NCBI GenBank assembly: GCA_023458055.1
Contig: JAEXAW010000016.1
Span: 1-64,000, forward strand
DNA: 64,000 bases
Origin: Pseudomonadota bacterium
GTDB taxonomy: Bacteria > Pseudomonadota > Alphaproteobacteria > Sphingomonadales > Sphingomonadaceae
Direction: 5' to 3'
Shown here one piece after another: positions 1 through 7,810 of the stretch. A program made the position numbers and the translations under genes. How positions within the stretch are numbered: the stretch's first letter is position 1; every line of letters starts with the position of its first letter. The notes under the pieces are model-generated. The model was not told the DNA's origin, made no database searches, and saw nothing but the letters and a program-made list of their open reading frames with translations.

Positions 1-128
1 GCGCGCACGGGGGGGGGGGCGGGCCCGCGCCCCATTGGGGCGCGGTGCTCCGGCCCATGTTCATCGCACCTGCACGGCCAAACGCTCGCCTTTGGCTTGC
101 ACTCCTCCACCATCCTGCGGATGGTCCC

Positions 129-160
129 CCTCCCCGAGACCAGTTCGGGGAGGAATTTTT
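129..160. terminator. Hairpin downstream of murA
   Basis: A 9-bp perfect stem (129-137 with 145-153, CCTCCCCGA/TCGGGGAGG) is followed on the plus strand by AATTTTT. It touches the murA stop codon. The T-run is on the plus strand, so as an intrinsic terminator it would serve a plus-strand transcript entering from the left. For murA it would only be a 3' hairpin. The 128 bases to its left hold an 11-G tract (9-19) and no gene I can support. Confidence 0.45.
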
Positions 161-1445
161 AGCCATCGCTCACACGTTCAATATCCGCACCGACCGCTTC
201 GAGCTTTTCCTCGAGCCGTTCATAGCCACGGTCGAGATGATAGACGCGGTTGACCTTGGTTTCGCCCTCGGCGGCAAGTCCTGCGAGGATCAGGCTCATA
301 GAGGCGCGAAGGTCGGTTGCCATCACCTCGGCACCGGTCAACCCGGCAACGCCGCGCACAACGGCGGTGCGGCCGCGCACTTCGATATCGGCACCCATGC
401 GCGCGAGTTCGGGAACGTGCATATAGCGGTTTTCGAAAATGGTCTCGGTCAGCACGCTGGCACCATCGGCGAGCGTCAGCATCGCCATGAATTGGGCCTG
501 CATATCGGTTGCAAAACCGGGATAGGGCGCGGTCGAAAGCGTGATGCCCTTGGGCCGGCCATTGGCCTTGACCCGCATCGCATCGCCGACCATCTCGACG
601 GTTGCGCCGCATTCGCGCAAGGCCGCGACGGTGGCGTCCATTTCGTCCATATTCGCGCCAACCAGATCAAGCTCGCCGCCGGTGATGACCGCCGCGCACG
701 CATAGCTCCCCGCCTCGATACGGTCGGACATGACGCGATAGGTCGCGCCGTGCAGTTCGGGCACCCCTTCGATGGTCAGCTTTTCACTGCCGATGCCGTC
801 AATCTTGGCCCCCATCGCGACGAGGCAGCGGCACAAATCCACGATTTCCGGCTCGCGCGCGGCGTTATCGAGCACGCAGCTTCCCTTGGCGAGCACAGCC
901 GCCATCAGCGCATTTTCGGTCGCCCCGACGGAAACCACCGGGAAGGTGTAAGTCCCGCCGGGGAGGCGGCCCTTACCGGGCGCGGTCGCCTTGACATAAC
1001 CCGCCGCCAGCTCAATCTCTGCGCCGAACGCTTCGAGCGCCTTCAGGTGCAGATCAATCGGGCGGTTACCAATCGCGCAGCCGCCGGGGAGCGACACCGT
1101 CGCTTCACCCGAACGCGCCAGCATCGGGCCGAGCACCAGGATCGAGGCGCGCATCTTGCGGACAATATCATAGGGCGCAACGGTCGAGGTAATCTTGTTC
1201 GCCCGCGCGGTCATCACGCGGCCGAAATCGCCGGGGTTGGACCCTTCAATCGTGGTCGAAATGCCGAACTGGTTGAGCAAATGTCCGAAGCCGTCAACGT
1301 CTGCGAGCCGCGGCAAATTACGCAGCGTCAGTGGCTCATCGGTGAGGAGCGCGCATGGGAGCAGCGTCAAAGCGCTGTTCTTGGCACCGGAAATAGGAAT
1401 ACGGCCTTTAAGCGTGCGGCCACCACGAATGACGATCTGATCCAT
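159..1445 (-). CDS. murA: UDP-N-acetylglucosamine 1-carboxyvinyltransferase MurA
   Basis: MurA transfers enolpyruvate from PEP to UDP-GlcNAc, the first committed cytoplasmic step of peptidoglycan synthesis. The 428-residue product has the family's usual length. The N-terminal substrate-binding Lys22-Asn23 lie in GAKNSALTLLP, and the catalytic, fosfomycin-sensitive cysteine is Cys123 in LPGGCAIGNRP. The reading frame is open further upstream to 1610, but the protein aligns with MurA only from MDQIVIRGG, so I start at 1445. No cell-wall neighbours are present; the next gene upstream is a small membrane protein. The symbol is secure. Whether a second MurA paralogue exists elsewhere cannot be seen. 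Confidence 0.97.
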   Translation of the reverse strand: MDQIVIRGGRTLKGRIPISGAKNSALTLLPCALLTDEPLTLRNLPRLADVDGFGHLLNQFGISTTIEGSNPGDFGRVMTARANKITSTVAPYDIVRKMRASILVLGPMLARSGEATVSLPGGCAIGNRPIDLHLKALEAFGAEIELAAGYVKATAPGKGRLPGGTYTFPVVSVGATENALMAAVLAKGSCVLDNAAREPEIVDLCRCLVAMGAKIDGIGSEKLTIEGVPELHGATYRVMSDRIEAGSYACAAVITGGELDLVGANMDEMDATVAALRECGATVEMVGDAMRVKANGRPKGITLSTAPYPGFATDMQAQFMAMLTLADGASVLTETIFENRYMHVPELARMGADIEVRGRTAVVRGVAGLTGAEVMATDLRASMSLILAGLAAEGETKVNRVYHLDRGYERLEEKLEAVGADIERVSDG

Positions 1446-1515
1446 GTGCTTGCTCTTACCGCAAGCACGATGGAGCGCAAGGGGGCGCGGGCTCGGCGTG
1501 CGCTCCGCTCGCGCT

Positions 1516-1926
1516 CTAAGCGAACAGGTCCGGGTCAGTCTTTCCCGCGAACCATTGACGGGCTGCAGGCGTGAACAGGAACCAGAAAGAGATGATGTTG
1601 GCCAGTGCAAATAGCAGCGGCATGATCTGTCCGCCCGGGATCGACATGCCGTTAGATAGCAAGGTGGGGACCGTCATCAATGCACTAAGCCCTGCTAGAA
1701 TAACGAGTATCCAGCGCGCGACGTTGTTGCGACGCATGACAATCAGATACAGCAATAGGAAGGTGATCCCGTAGCTTATGGCGAGCATCGAGGCCAAAAA
1801 TGTGGGGCTGTTTTGCATCATCGCCAGCAGATCATCCCAATTCATCAAAGTATTGATGAACCCCGTCACCATAATGCCGAGCTGGATCCACCCGAATCGT
1901 TCAATATCTTTTGGTCGCGACAGCAT
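1516..1926 (-). CDS. Small four-helix membrane protein of unknown function
   Basis: The product has 136 residues, starting MLSRPKDIERFGWIQ, with about four hydrophobic segments (roughly residues 13-30, 40-60, 68-88 and 98-120), so it is probably an inner-membrane protein. I do not recognise the family. The start at 1926 is chosen because GAGGGG lies 6 bases upstream. The longer open frame to 2037 overlaps clpS and has no ribosome site. It lies between clpS and murA on the same strand, about 60 bp from clpS and 70 bp from murA, and could be co-transcribed with either. Confidence 0.7.
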   Translation of the reverse strand: MLSRPKDIERFGWIQLGIMVTGFINTLMNWDDLLAMMQNSPTFLASMLAISYGITFLLLYLIVMRRNNVARWILVILAGLSALMTVPTLLSNGMSIPGGQIMPLLFALANIISFWFLFTPAARQWFAGKTDPDLFA

Positions 1927-1987
1927 GATATTTCCCCTCAAACAGCCAAACCGGCGGGCCGATGCGCCAACTTTTAAAACTGGTAAG

Positions 1988-2380
1988 TCAGGCCACTTCC
2001 AGCGTGCATTGCAGCGGATGCTGGTTGGCGCGGGCACAATCCATCACCAGATTTACCTTCGTCTCGGCAACTTCATAGCTGAACACGCCGCAAACACCGA
2101 TGCCTTTTTGATGTACCTGGAGCATAACGCGCGTAGCTTCTTCAATGTCCATGCGAAAAAATTGCTGGAGGACCAAGACGACAAATTCCATCGGGGTATA
2201 ATCGTCGTTGAGCATCAGCACTTTATACAACTGAGGCTTCTTGGTGCGGCTGCGCGTCTTGGTGGCAAGGCCGGTGCTTGGTGCCGCCGGGCCATTTCCG
2301 GTCTTGTTGCGATCAGCGCCAGCGAGCCGCGCGGGCTCAAACTCGGCAGGGGTGGAAGGGAGCAAAGCGGAGCGGGTCAT
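1988..2380 (-). CDS. clpS: ATP-dependent Clp protease adapter ClpS
   Basis: ClpS binds N-degron substrates and delivers them to ClpAP. The core contains the typical LNDDYTPMEFVVLVLQQFF segment, followed by a helical region with VHQKGIGVCGVFSYEVAETK and a C-terminal strand. I start at MTRSALLPSTP (2380), giving 130 residues, because the upstream 21 residues look like non-coding read-through. Residues 1-45 are a Pro/Ala-rich, probably flexible, N-terminal tail. The clpA gene that often follows clpS is absent here; the next gene downstream is an unrelated membrane protein. Confidence 0.95.
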   Translation of the reverse strand: MTRSALLPSTPAEFEPARLAGADRNKTGNGPAAPSTGLATKTRSRTKKPQLYKVLMLNDDYTPMEFVVLVLQQFFRMDIEEATRVMLQVHQKGIGVCGVFSYEVAETKVNLVMDCARANQHPLQCTLEVA

Positions 2381-2465
2381 AGCGGCAGGAATATGGTGTG
2401 GGCGCTGGCCAAGAGCAAGGGGGAATAGGATAATGAAGATCATCCAATCGCACGATAAATGCAGA

Positions 2466-2494
2466 ACCGCCCGTTCCGGGGTGGAACGGGCGGT
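2466..2494 (-). terminator. Strong hairpin downstream of the phasin gene
   Basis: A 12-bp perfect inverted repeat (ACCGCCCGTTCC with GGAACGGGCGGT, 5-base loop) lies about 150 bp beyond the phasin stop codon and before clpS on the same strand. There is only a weak T-rich stretch after it on the minus strand. It probably ends or attenuates the phasin message. Confidence 0.6.
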
Positions 2495-2644
2495 CCGTGG
2501 AGCGAAGGCTTCTTCCGTCCCCGCTTGGGAGGAGAGGAGAGGTGCGGGAAGGCAGAAGCGCCCGTCGCTCGCAAGAGTTCACAGCTGGTGCTGCGGCGCG
2601 TCTTTTACAAGACTATGCCGCGCGGTTCCGGCCGGAACAGGTGA

Positions 2645-3433
2645 TTATGCAGCAGCCTTGATCTTCGATACGGCAACCGCAACGCGGTTCGAGATCGGCT
2701 GGAACATGTCGTTAGCGAGCTTGAGGAAAGCTTCGCTGTTCTTCGAGCTCTGCTTGACAGCGGCGTCAAACGCGCTGCGCGACAGCTCGCCCTGGAGCTG
2801 GAAGAATTCGCTCGGGGTCTTGACCGCAGCGACCTTCTTCATCGCAGCCGTCGATTCTTCGAAGCTCTTCTTCGCGAATTCGACATAATCACGGGTCATG
2901 TCCTGACCGCCCTTGAGGCCGATCTTGCCGGCTTCGACGATGGCTTCGACATTGCCTTTGGTGAATTCAGCCGCGTCCTTGGCAAATTCCTGGCCCTTTT
3001 CAGCGGCAGCCTTAGCTTTCGCGTTATAGTCGCCGAAAAATTCTTCAGCCTTGGCCTGAGCTTCTTCAGCAAAATTCTTTACGTTGTTAGCCATTTTCTT
3101 AATTCCTTCCTGCGCGGTGCCGGTCTTGGCGGCGGCCGCTTTAATGGTGTTCTGGGTCTTCGTAGCCGCCTTGGGCGCAGCCTTTTTGGCGGCAGCCTTC
3201 TTGACGGCGGTTTTCTTGGCAGCGGGCTTCGTTGCCTTCTGGGGCGCTGCGGCCTTCTTCGCTGCTACCTTGGCCGCAACCGGCTTCGGCGCTTCCACCT
3301 TCGCAGGTGCAGCAGCGGGTGCGCTTTTGGCTTCGGTCGTAGCCGGAACCTTCACGTCCGCCACCTTTTCGCTCGCAGCGGCATAGGCTGCTTCAGCAGA
3401 ATTTGCAGCTTTGTCTTCAAATTTGGTCGCCAT
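2645..3433 (-). CDS. Phasin family protein with histone-like Lys/Ala/Pro segment
   Basis: Phasins coat polyhydroxyalkanoate granules. Residues about 112-260 form the amphipathic-helix phasin domain (NNVKNFAEEAQAKAEEFFG onward, ending with a conserved FQPISNRV segment). Residues about 38-105 are unusually rich in Ala, Lys and Pro with repeated KKAA/AAPK motifs, like histone H1 and the nucleoid-binding tails of PhaF and PhaM. The total is 262 residues, longer than a minimal phasin. The start has GGAG 7 bases upstream. The promoter region carries an EcfG-type promoter and two TGC-N3-GCA boxes matching PhaR operators. No PHA synthase is in the window, so PHA association is inferred from family. 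Confidence 0.85.
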   Translation of the reverse strand: MATKFEDKAANSAEAAYAAASEKVADVKVPATTEAKSAPAAAPAKVEAPKPVAAKVAAKKAAAPQKATKPAAKKTAVKKAAAKKAAPKAATKTQNTIKAAAAKTGTAQEGIKKMANNVKNFAEEAQAKAEEFFGDYNAKAKAAAEKGQEFAKDAAEFTKGNVEAIVEAGKIGLKGGQDMTRDYVEFAKKSFEESTAAMKKVAAVKTPSEFFQLQGELSRSAFDAAVKQSSKNSEAFLKLANDMFQPISNRVAVAVSKIKAAA

Positions 3434-3453
3434 GATGTGGCTCCTTCAAGTTC

Positions 3454-3519
3454 ATGTTGCATTGCACAATATAGGAAGCGGCACGAAATTTCAACCATAT
3501 TTTTTGTGCACTGCAACAT
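3454..3519 (-). promoter_or_regulatory. Candidate PhaR operator pair with a housekeeping-type promoter between
   Basis: Two 16-base boxes, 3454-3469 and 3504-3519, are inverted copies of each other with one mismatch. Each holds a TGC-N3-GCA core (ATT or ACT as the spacer), the type of site described for the PHA regulator PhaR. Between them on the minus strand is TTGAAA (3494-3489), a 15-base spacer, then TATATT (3473-3468). The downstream box overlaps the end of this -10 element, an arrangement expected for repression. The phasin start codon is 21 bases beyond the downstream box. Confidence 0.65.
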
Positions 3520-3520
3520 A

Positions 3521-3546
3521 AACGTCATCAAGGGCGATAAGGTTCC
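3521..3546 (-). promoter_or_regulatory. EcfG-type general stress promoter upstream of phasin
   Basis: On the minus strand GGAAC (3546-3542) is followed after 17 bases by CGTT (3524-3521). This is an exact match to the alphaproteobacterial EcfG consensus GGAAC-N16/17-CGTT. It points at the phasin gene, implying a leader of about 80 bases that would contain both PhaR-like boxes. Confidence 0.65.
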
Positions 3547-3570
3547 CGGATATCTCCCCAAACCGGTCTG

Positions 3571-4161
3571 CTATTGGAACGGAGCGCTCGCCTGCCAGTC
3601 GCGGATCGCCTCGTTCGGCGCGACCAGCATCCAGATGTTAAGCGTCAGATTGTCGCGGATGGTCGCCAGCGTCATCAGTTCGAACGCGACCGCGATCCCA
3701 ACCACCCACCAGACCTTGATCCGCTTCGACGCCGCAAACAGGAACCCCGCGATCATCCAGATAATGTCGAAAAAGCTGTTAAGGAGCGAATCGCCCGAAT
3801 AGCCGTAAGAGATGGTCGCCTCGCGGTAGCGCTCGATGATCACCGGCGAATTTTCCAACAACTCCCAGCCGCCCTCGACCAGCACCGCGAGCAACAGCCG
3901 CAACCCCAAGGGTCGATTTTTGAGGAGCAGCCAACCGATGCCGTAAAAGATAAAGCCGTGAATGATATGGCTGAACGTATACCAGTCGGCGATATGCTGG
4001 CTGTTTTCGGACGATTGGACAATGCCATGCCACAGCTTGACGGTGCCGCAGGTACAGATTGGGGGGCGGCCCATTGCGAGCATGATGCCAATGAACGCGA
4101 GCAGCGCCGCCCCGGTTGCCAGCCACCAGCCCTTGCCGATCCGCCTCATAACATCCTGCAT
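3571..4161 (-). CDS. DUF2585 (UPF0314) membrane protein
   Basis: This 196-residue inner-membrane protein matches the DUF2585/UPF0314 family found mainly in alphaproteobacteria; its function is unknown. It has about four to five hydrophobic segments and the family features GRPPICTCGTVKLWHG, SQHIADWYTFSHIIHGF and EGGWELLENSPVIIERYRE. I start at MQDVMRRIGKG (4161), preceded by GGGGGAGG, rather than at 4299 where the extra residues overlap the divergent gmk region. It is transcribed away from gmk. Confidence 0.85.
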   Translation of the reverse strand: MQDVMRRIGKGWWLATGAALLAFIGIMLAMGRPPICTCGTVKLWHGIVQSSENSQHIADWYTFSHIIHGFIFYGIGWLLLKNRPLGLRLLLAVLVEGGWELLENSPVIIERYREATISYGYSGDSLLNSFFDIIWMIAGFLFAASKRIKVWWVVGIAVAFELMTLATIRDNLTLNIWMLVAPNEAIRDWQASAPFQ

Positions 4162-4271
4162 TTTCAACCGCCTCCCCCTTGACCTCTTGCCCGCGATGGA
4201 ACAGGAGCGCGCATGGTCCTTGTTCGCGCGTTCATCCACTATCCCGCCCTTCCGCACAAGGGGGGCTGCCG

Positions 4272-4928
4272 GTGAGCGCGCCATCCGAAGCAGGCGCAAA
4301 ACTGGCGCGGCGCGGCCTCTTGTTCGTGCTCTCCTCGCCGTCGGGCGCCGGCAAGACGACGATTGCGCGCAAATTGCTCGAAGAGGATGAGCAGCTTTCC
4401 ATGTCGGTCTCCGCGACCACGCGGCCGCCGCGCCCCGGCGAGGTTGACGGCAAGGATTATCATTTCGTCGATGTGCCGCGCTTCAAGGACATGGTCGGCG
4501 ATGGCGAATTCCTCGAATGGGCGCATGTCTTCGGCCACCGTTACGGGACGCCCCGCGCGCCGGTCGAAGCGATGCTCGATGAAGGCCGCGACGTCCTGTT
4601 CGACATAGACTGGCAAGGTGCACAGCAACTCTATCAGGAAGCGGGCAATGATGTGGTGCGCGTGTTCGTCCTCCCGCCTTCAATGGTTGAACTGGAACGC
4701 CGCCTGCGCGCGCGCGGCACCGACAGCGAGGATGTGATTGACGCCCGTATGGACCGTGCCGCGGCGGAGATCGGCCATTGGGACGGCTATGATTATGTCC
4801 TCGTCAATGACGATGTCGGGCGCTGCTATGAGCAGGTCCATACGATCCTCAAAGCCGAACGCCTGCGCCGCAGCCGCCAGACCGGCCTGATCGGCTTTGT
4901 CCGGCGGATGGTACGCAAGGGCGAGTAG
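4272..4928 (+). CDS. gmk: Guanylate kinase
   Basis: Guanylate kinase converts GMP plus ATP to GDP plus ADP in nucleotide synthesis. The product has 218 residues, with the P-loop SSPSGAGKTT, the GMP-binding SATTRPPRPGEVDGKDYHFV segment and FLEWAHVFGHRYGT. The start is a GTG at 4272 with AAGGGGG upstream. The ATG at 4179 would add 31 residues not seen in the family and lies within the divergent DUF2585 promoter region. No rpoZ or other stringent-response gene follows; the next 570 bp are repeats. Confidence 0.95.
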   Translation: MSAPSEAGAKLARRGLLFVLSSPSGAGKTTIARKLLEEDEQLSMSVSATTRPPRPGEVDGKDYHFVDVPRFKDMVGDGEFLEWAHVFGHRYGTPRAPVEAMLDEGRDVLFDIDWQGAQQLYQEAGNDVVRVFVLPPSMVELERRLRARGTDSEDVIDARMDRAAAEIGHWDGYDYVLVNDDVGRCYEQVHTILKAERLRRSRQTGLIGFVRRMVRKGE

Positions 4929-5495
4929 GGTGCTCATCGCGGCGCCATAGTCGGGCGCAATGCCGGGGCTGGTGCCAGAATCGCCAACTCCAGCGTCATT
5001 GCGAGCCAGCGAAGCTGGCGTGGCAGCCCAGAGTTGGAAGGTGCGACCTTGAATTGCCGTGCACCCCTCGCGGCTCGCCCTGACGGCAAGGGAAGCGGGG
5101 GCCATCGTTTCGCGCAGAGGTAGCCGAGGAAGCAGAGGCGCAAAGGGGGGCAGGATAGAAGGGTGAGCGCGTCCCCTTCGCCATTTCGCGTGAACCCCCG
5201 ACGTCATCCCCGCGAAGGCGGGGATCCATCACCGGACGCGGAAAATCGCCACGCCATGAGTTGGCCACCCGTCTCCGCGGATAAGATGGGATACCCTTCT
5301 CGCGGACAATTTATCGCCAGCAATCGTGTCTGACCCAAAAGCGACGCCGAGAGCCAAGTCCTCCGTTGGCGCGCAACCCGCGCCGCTAAACACATCACCT
5401 CTGCGCCTCTGCATCCTCTGCGATCTCTGCGCGAAATAATTTAATATTATCCCCAAAATTATGCAGTGCTAAAATCACGAGAAAGAGATCGGCGT
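4929..5495. repeat. Intergenic mosaic of short repeats, no gene
   Basis: This 567-bp gap holds no convincing gene. It contains a tract beginning cgtcattgcgagccagcgaa (from 4996), a palindromic unit at 5202-5240 (cgtcatccccgcgaaggcgg and following bases) whose close relative is at 42965, and two inverted copies of a 'ctctgcgcctctgc'-type tract at about 5107-5145 and 5397-5440. The short open frames here are translations of these repeats. The last 60 bases are notably AT-rich. Confidence 0.7.
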
Positions 5496-6164
5496 TCATT
5501 TACTTTCTCCCAAACGCGCACTCGTAAACGACCCAGCACTTAAGTGAGCAGAGATTTCATGCTTCCTCATATTCTCAAACCTGTCGCCATTTAGCCTGTT
5601 GTCGTAATAATTCTTCAGCCATTTCAACCGTTTTTCAATTCCTGTTGTAACAGGATCATTTGTTTCTTCTGCGACTATTCGCTTCAGTGCCACACCCGAA
5701 CCAAAGCTTGCCCCAAGATCAGCCGGGTTAGCCTGCTCGACACTGGTGGGGTCATTGATGTCGCGAAATCTTACAAGCATCGGCTCTGCATCTCTGGCAG
5801 GCCAAAGTTCGACCGGTCCCTCGACCACCCCGCTATCTTGCCGCCAGCCCATCATCTCGCTCGGCATAAACTTGCCATACTCTGAATCGCCACCTTTGCC
5901 GACTTTCAAAGCAAACAACGTTTGACCCGGGGCAATATCCACCGCGACGGCCTCGCCACGAAAATATTTCTGAGGGCGGCTTTCGCCAAACGGAAAGGGA
6001 AACCAGCCGGGCTCTTCATAGCGTACTTCCCATACTGATGACCCCGTCTTTAGCCCTTGCGGCGTATCAACTTCGACCGTCATTTTGTAGCGAAAGACAT
6101 TATCGCCGCAGCCGCCAAGCAAAAGTGCGAGCAACCCCATCGCTAGCCACCCCCAAGGTTTCAT
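5496..6164 (-). CDS. Predicted lipoprotein of unknown function
   Basis: The 222-residue product begins MKPWGWLAMGLLALLLGGC, a lipoprotein signal with lipobox LGGC (Cys19). The mature part has no domain I recognise. It includes an aromatic, proline-rich stretch (EEPGWFPFPFGE) and a charged C-terminal region. The start at 6164 has GAGG 8 bases upstream; the ATG at 6179 is less well placed. Its base composition looks lower in GC than its neighbours, and it sits beside a repeat mosaic and AT-rich sequence, so acquisition by transfer is possible. No operon partner is close. Confidence 0.7.
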   Translation of the reverse strand: MKPWGWLAMGLLALLLGGCGDNVFRYKMTVEVDTPQGLKTGSSVWEVRYEEPGWFPFPFGESRPQKYFRGEAVAVDIAPGQTLFALKVGKGGDSEYGKFMPSEMMGWRQDSGVVEGPVELWPARDAEPMLVRFRDINDPTSVEQANPADLGASFGSGVALKRIVAEETNDPVTTGIEKRLKWLKNYYDNRLNGDRFENMRKHEISAHLSAGSFTSARLGESK

Positions 6165-6360
6165 TTTAGGACCTCGCACAATTTACACTGCGCCGACGCG
6201 CATATGCGAAAACTACAGCCCATTTCAGATGTTGCCGCCACCTCGTGCACGCAAATCTCCCCCTTCATGCCGGGCCAACGTTGCACATTGTTGTGACTTC
6301 GCAAAGAGGATTATGGCGGGCAGGCGCTATAGCCGTTGCTGTTAGCCAGCACCCTGCCCT

Positions 6361-6804
6361 TTATGTCCCAAAGCGCAATCGCTCCAATTCGGCGCGGAAG
6401 CTATCGCTGATTGGCTGGCTGCCTTCGGGGCTGGTGGCGACGATGGTGGAATCGCAGAGGCCAACGCAGACGTCATTCTGGAACGCGGCGGACAATATCG
6501 TCCAGCTGCTCCTGCCGATGTGTCCGATGCCGCTTGCGACCACGATGGGGTCGGGGAAATGGCCTTCGGCGATATAGTTGATTTCCACGCGGGCGATCAG
6601 CCAGCGCATATTTTGTGCGCGGTTCTGGCGTTCCCACACCAGTTCGCGGTTGAACCGCACCCGGCCATTTTCGAACAAGGCCGCGAGCGCGACATTGTTG
6701 ATATGGCCGAGCGGGTCGAGATCCTGGAACCGCGTTTCGACGCTGGTCGAAAAAGGATAGCTCGCCGGGTCAAGCCGGGCGGGATCGAAACGCGGGGCGC
6801 TCAT
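6361..6804 (-). CDS. Acyl-CoA thioesterase, hot-dog fold (4HBT/FadM type)
   Basis: The product has 147 residues and contains TRFQDLDPLGHINNVALAAL, the catalytic signature of 4-hydroxybenzoyl-CoA/YbgC-type hot-dog thioesterases (Asp in LDPLGHINN). It should hydrolyse an acyl-CoA to free acid and CoA. It begins 5 bp after the stop of the SDR gene and is the last gene of a four-gene operon (acyl-CoA dehydrogenase, thiolase, SDR, thioesterase). The start MSAPRFDP at 6804 is supported by this spacing; the longer open frame is a shadow of the SDR. Substrate chain length cannot be read from the sequence. Confidence 0.85.
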   Translation of the reverse strand: MSAPRFDPARLDPASYPFSTSVETRFQDLDPLGHINNVALAALFENGRVRFNRELVWERQNRAQNMRWLIARVEINYIAEGHFPDPIVVASGIGHIGRSSWTILSAAFQNDVCVGLCDSTIVATSPEGSQPISDSFRAELERLRFGT

Positions 6805-6809
6805 CGGAC

Positions 6810-7592
6810 TTAGCGCGGAGCCATGCGGATGCCGCCGTCGAGACGGACATCTTCGCCATTGAAATAGCCGTTCTCGATCATCGCGAGCGCGAGCTTGGCA
6901 TATTCCGCCGGGTCGCCGAGGCGCTTGGGGAAGGGCACCGATGCCCCCAGCGCATCGCGTACATTTTGCGGCGCGCCCGCGAGCAGGGGCGTGTCGAAAA
7001 TACCGGGAAGGATCGTATTGATGCGGATATTTTCGGTCGAAAGATCGCGCGCGATGGGGAGCGTCATGCCGACCACACCCGCCTTGGACGCGGAATAGGC
7101 GACCTGTCCGATCTGGCCGTCTTCGGCGGCGACGCTGGCGGTGTTGACGATCGCGCCGCGGTCGCCATCGGCTTGCGGCTCGAGCGTCATCATCCCCGCC
7201 GCCGACATGGCGATGCAGCGGAAGGTGCCAACGAGGTTGATCTGGATGAGCCAATCAAACGCAGCCGCCGGATAAAATTTGATCGAGCCATCTTCCTTCG
7301 ACCGGCTCGCGGTTTTCATCGCCGCGCCCGTGCCCGCGCAGTTGACGAGGATACGCTCTTGGCCGTGGGCCGCGCGCGCCTTTTCAAAACCGGCGGCGAC
7401 GCTTTCGTCGCTGGTGACGTTAACTTCGCAGAACACGCCGCCAATTTCCTTGGCCAGCGCCTCGCCTTTTTCTTCCTGAAGGTCGAAGATCGCGACCTTG
7501 ACGCCCTTGGCCGCGAGCGCCCGTGCGGTAGCCGCACCAAGGCCGGAAGCGCCGCCGGTGACGACTGCAGATACGGTGGAATCGAGAATCAT
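6810..7592 (-). CDS. SDR family 3-hydroxyacyl-CoA dehydrogenase (HSD10-like)
   Basis: This 260-residue short-chain dehydrogenase has the NAD-binding TGGASGLGAATARAL and ILVNCAGTG motifs. Its catalytic set is the Ser of NTASVAAEDGQIGQVAY and the YSASK Tyr-Lys pair. The overall sequence resembles type 10 17-beta-HSD/2-methyl-3-hydroxybutyryl-CoA dehydrogenases, which act in isoleucine and short branched-chain fatty acid breakdown. GGAGAT precedes the start. Its place between a thiolase and a thioesterase fits oxidation of a 3-hydroxyacyl-CoA to the 3-oxo form that the thiolase cleaves. Confidence 0.88.
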   Translation of the reverse strand: MILDSTVSAVVTGGASGLGAATARALAAKGVKVAIFDLQEEKGEALAKEIGGVFCEVNVTSDESVAAGFEKARAAHGQERILVNCAGTGAAMKTASRSKEDGSIKFYPAAAFDWLIQINLVGTFRCIAMSAAGMMTLEPQADGDRGAIVNTASVAAEDGQIGQVAYSASKAGVVGMTLPIARDLSTENIRINTILPGIFDTPLLAGAPQNVRDALGASVPFPKRLGDPAEYAKLALAMIENGYFNGEDVRLDGGIRMAPR

Positions 7593-7618
7593 AGCTTATC
7601 TCCATCTAAATCATCGTC

Positions 7619-7772
7619 ACCCTGAACTTGTTTCAGGGTCCATATGTCCCGCGCTATTGAGGACTTCCGGGTCTATGGATGCTGAAATAAATTCAGCATG
7701 ACGAGGTAAAACTTTAATGGTGAGGGTGTGTCCCTCATCGCTGCGACTAAGGGCCGACAAGCGGCCCTTAGT
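7619..7772. repeat. Palindromic repeats and hairpin between SDR and thiolase genes
   Basis: Three hairpins follow one another: 7619-7639 (ACCCTGAA/TTTCAGGGT), 7680-7698 (TGCTGAA/TTCAGCA) and a perfect 11-bp stem 7746-7756/7762-7772 (ACTAAGGGCCG/CGGCCCTTAGT). A fourth, 7779-7800, abuts the thiolase stop. The first two look like dispersed sphingomonad intergenic repeats. The third lies in the thiolase-SDR transcript and could limit read-through or stabilise mRNA ends. Confidence 0.6.
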
Positions 7773-7810
7773 CTCGCTCCTCTCCCACAAGCGGGAGAGG
7801 ATTGGGGTGA

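Noticed and set aside
45..1574. 509-residue open frame antisense to murA
   Set aside because: The translation is rich in His, Arg and Gly with no recognisable domain, and mirrors the codon structure of murA; it is a GC-rich shadow.
1446..1610. Longer N-terminus for MurA
   Set aside because: The extra 55 residues do not resemble MurA and lack a ribosome site; family similarity starts at MDQIVIRGG.
4680..5268. Minus-strand open frames in the gmk tail and repeat mosaic
   Set aside because: They are translations of gmk antisense and dispersed repeats, with no domain and no ribosome site.
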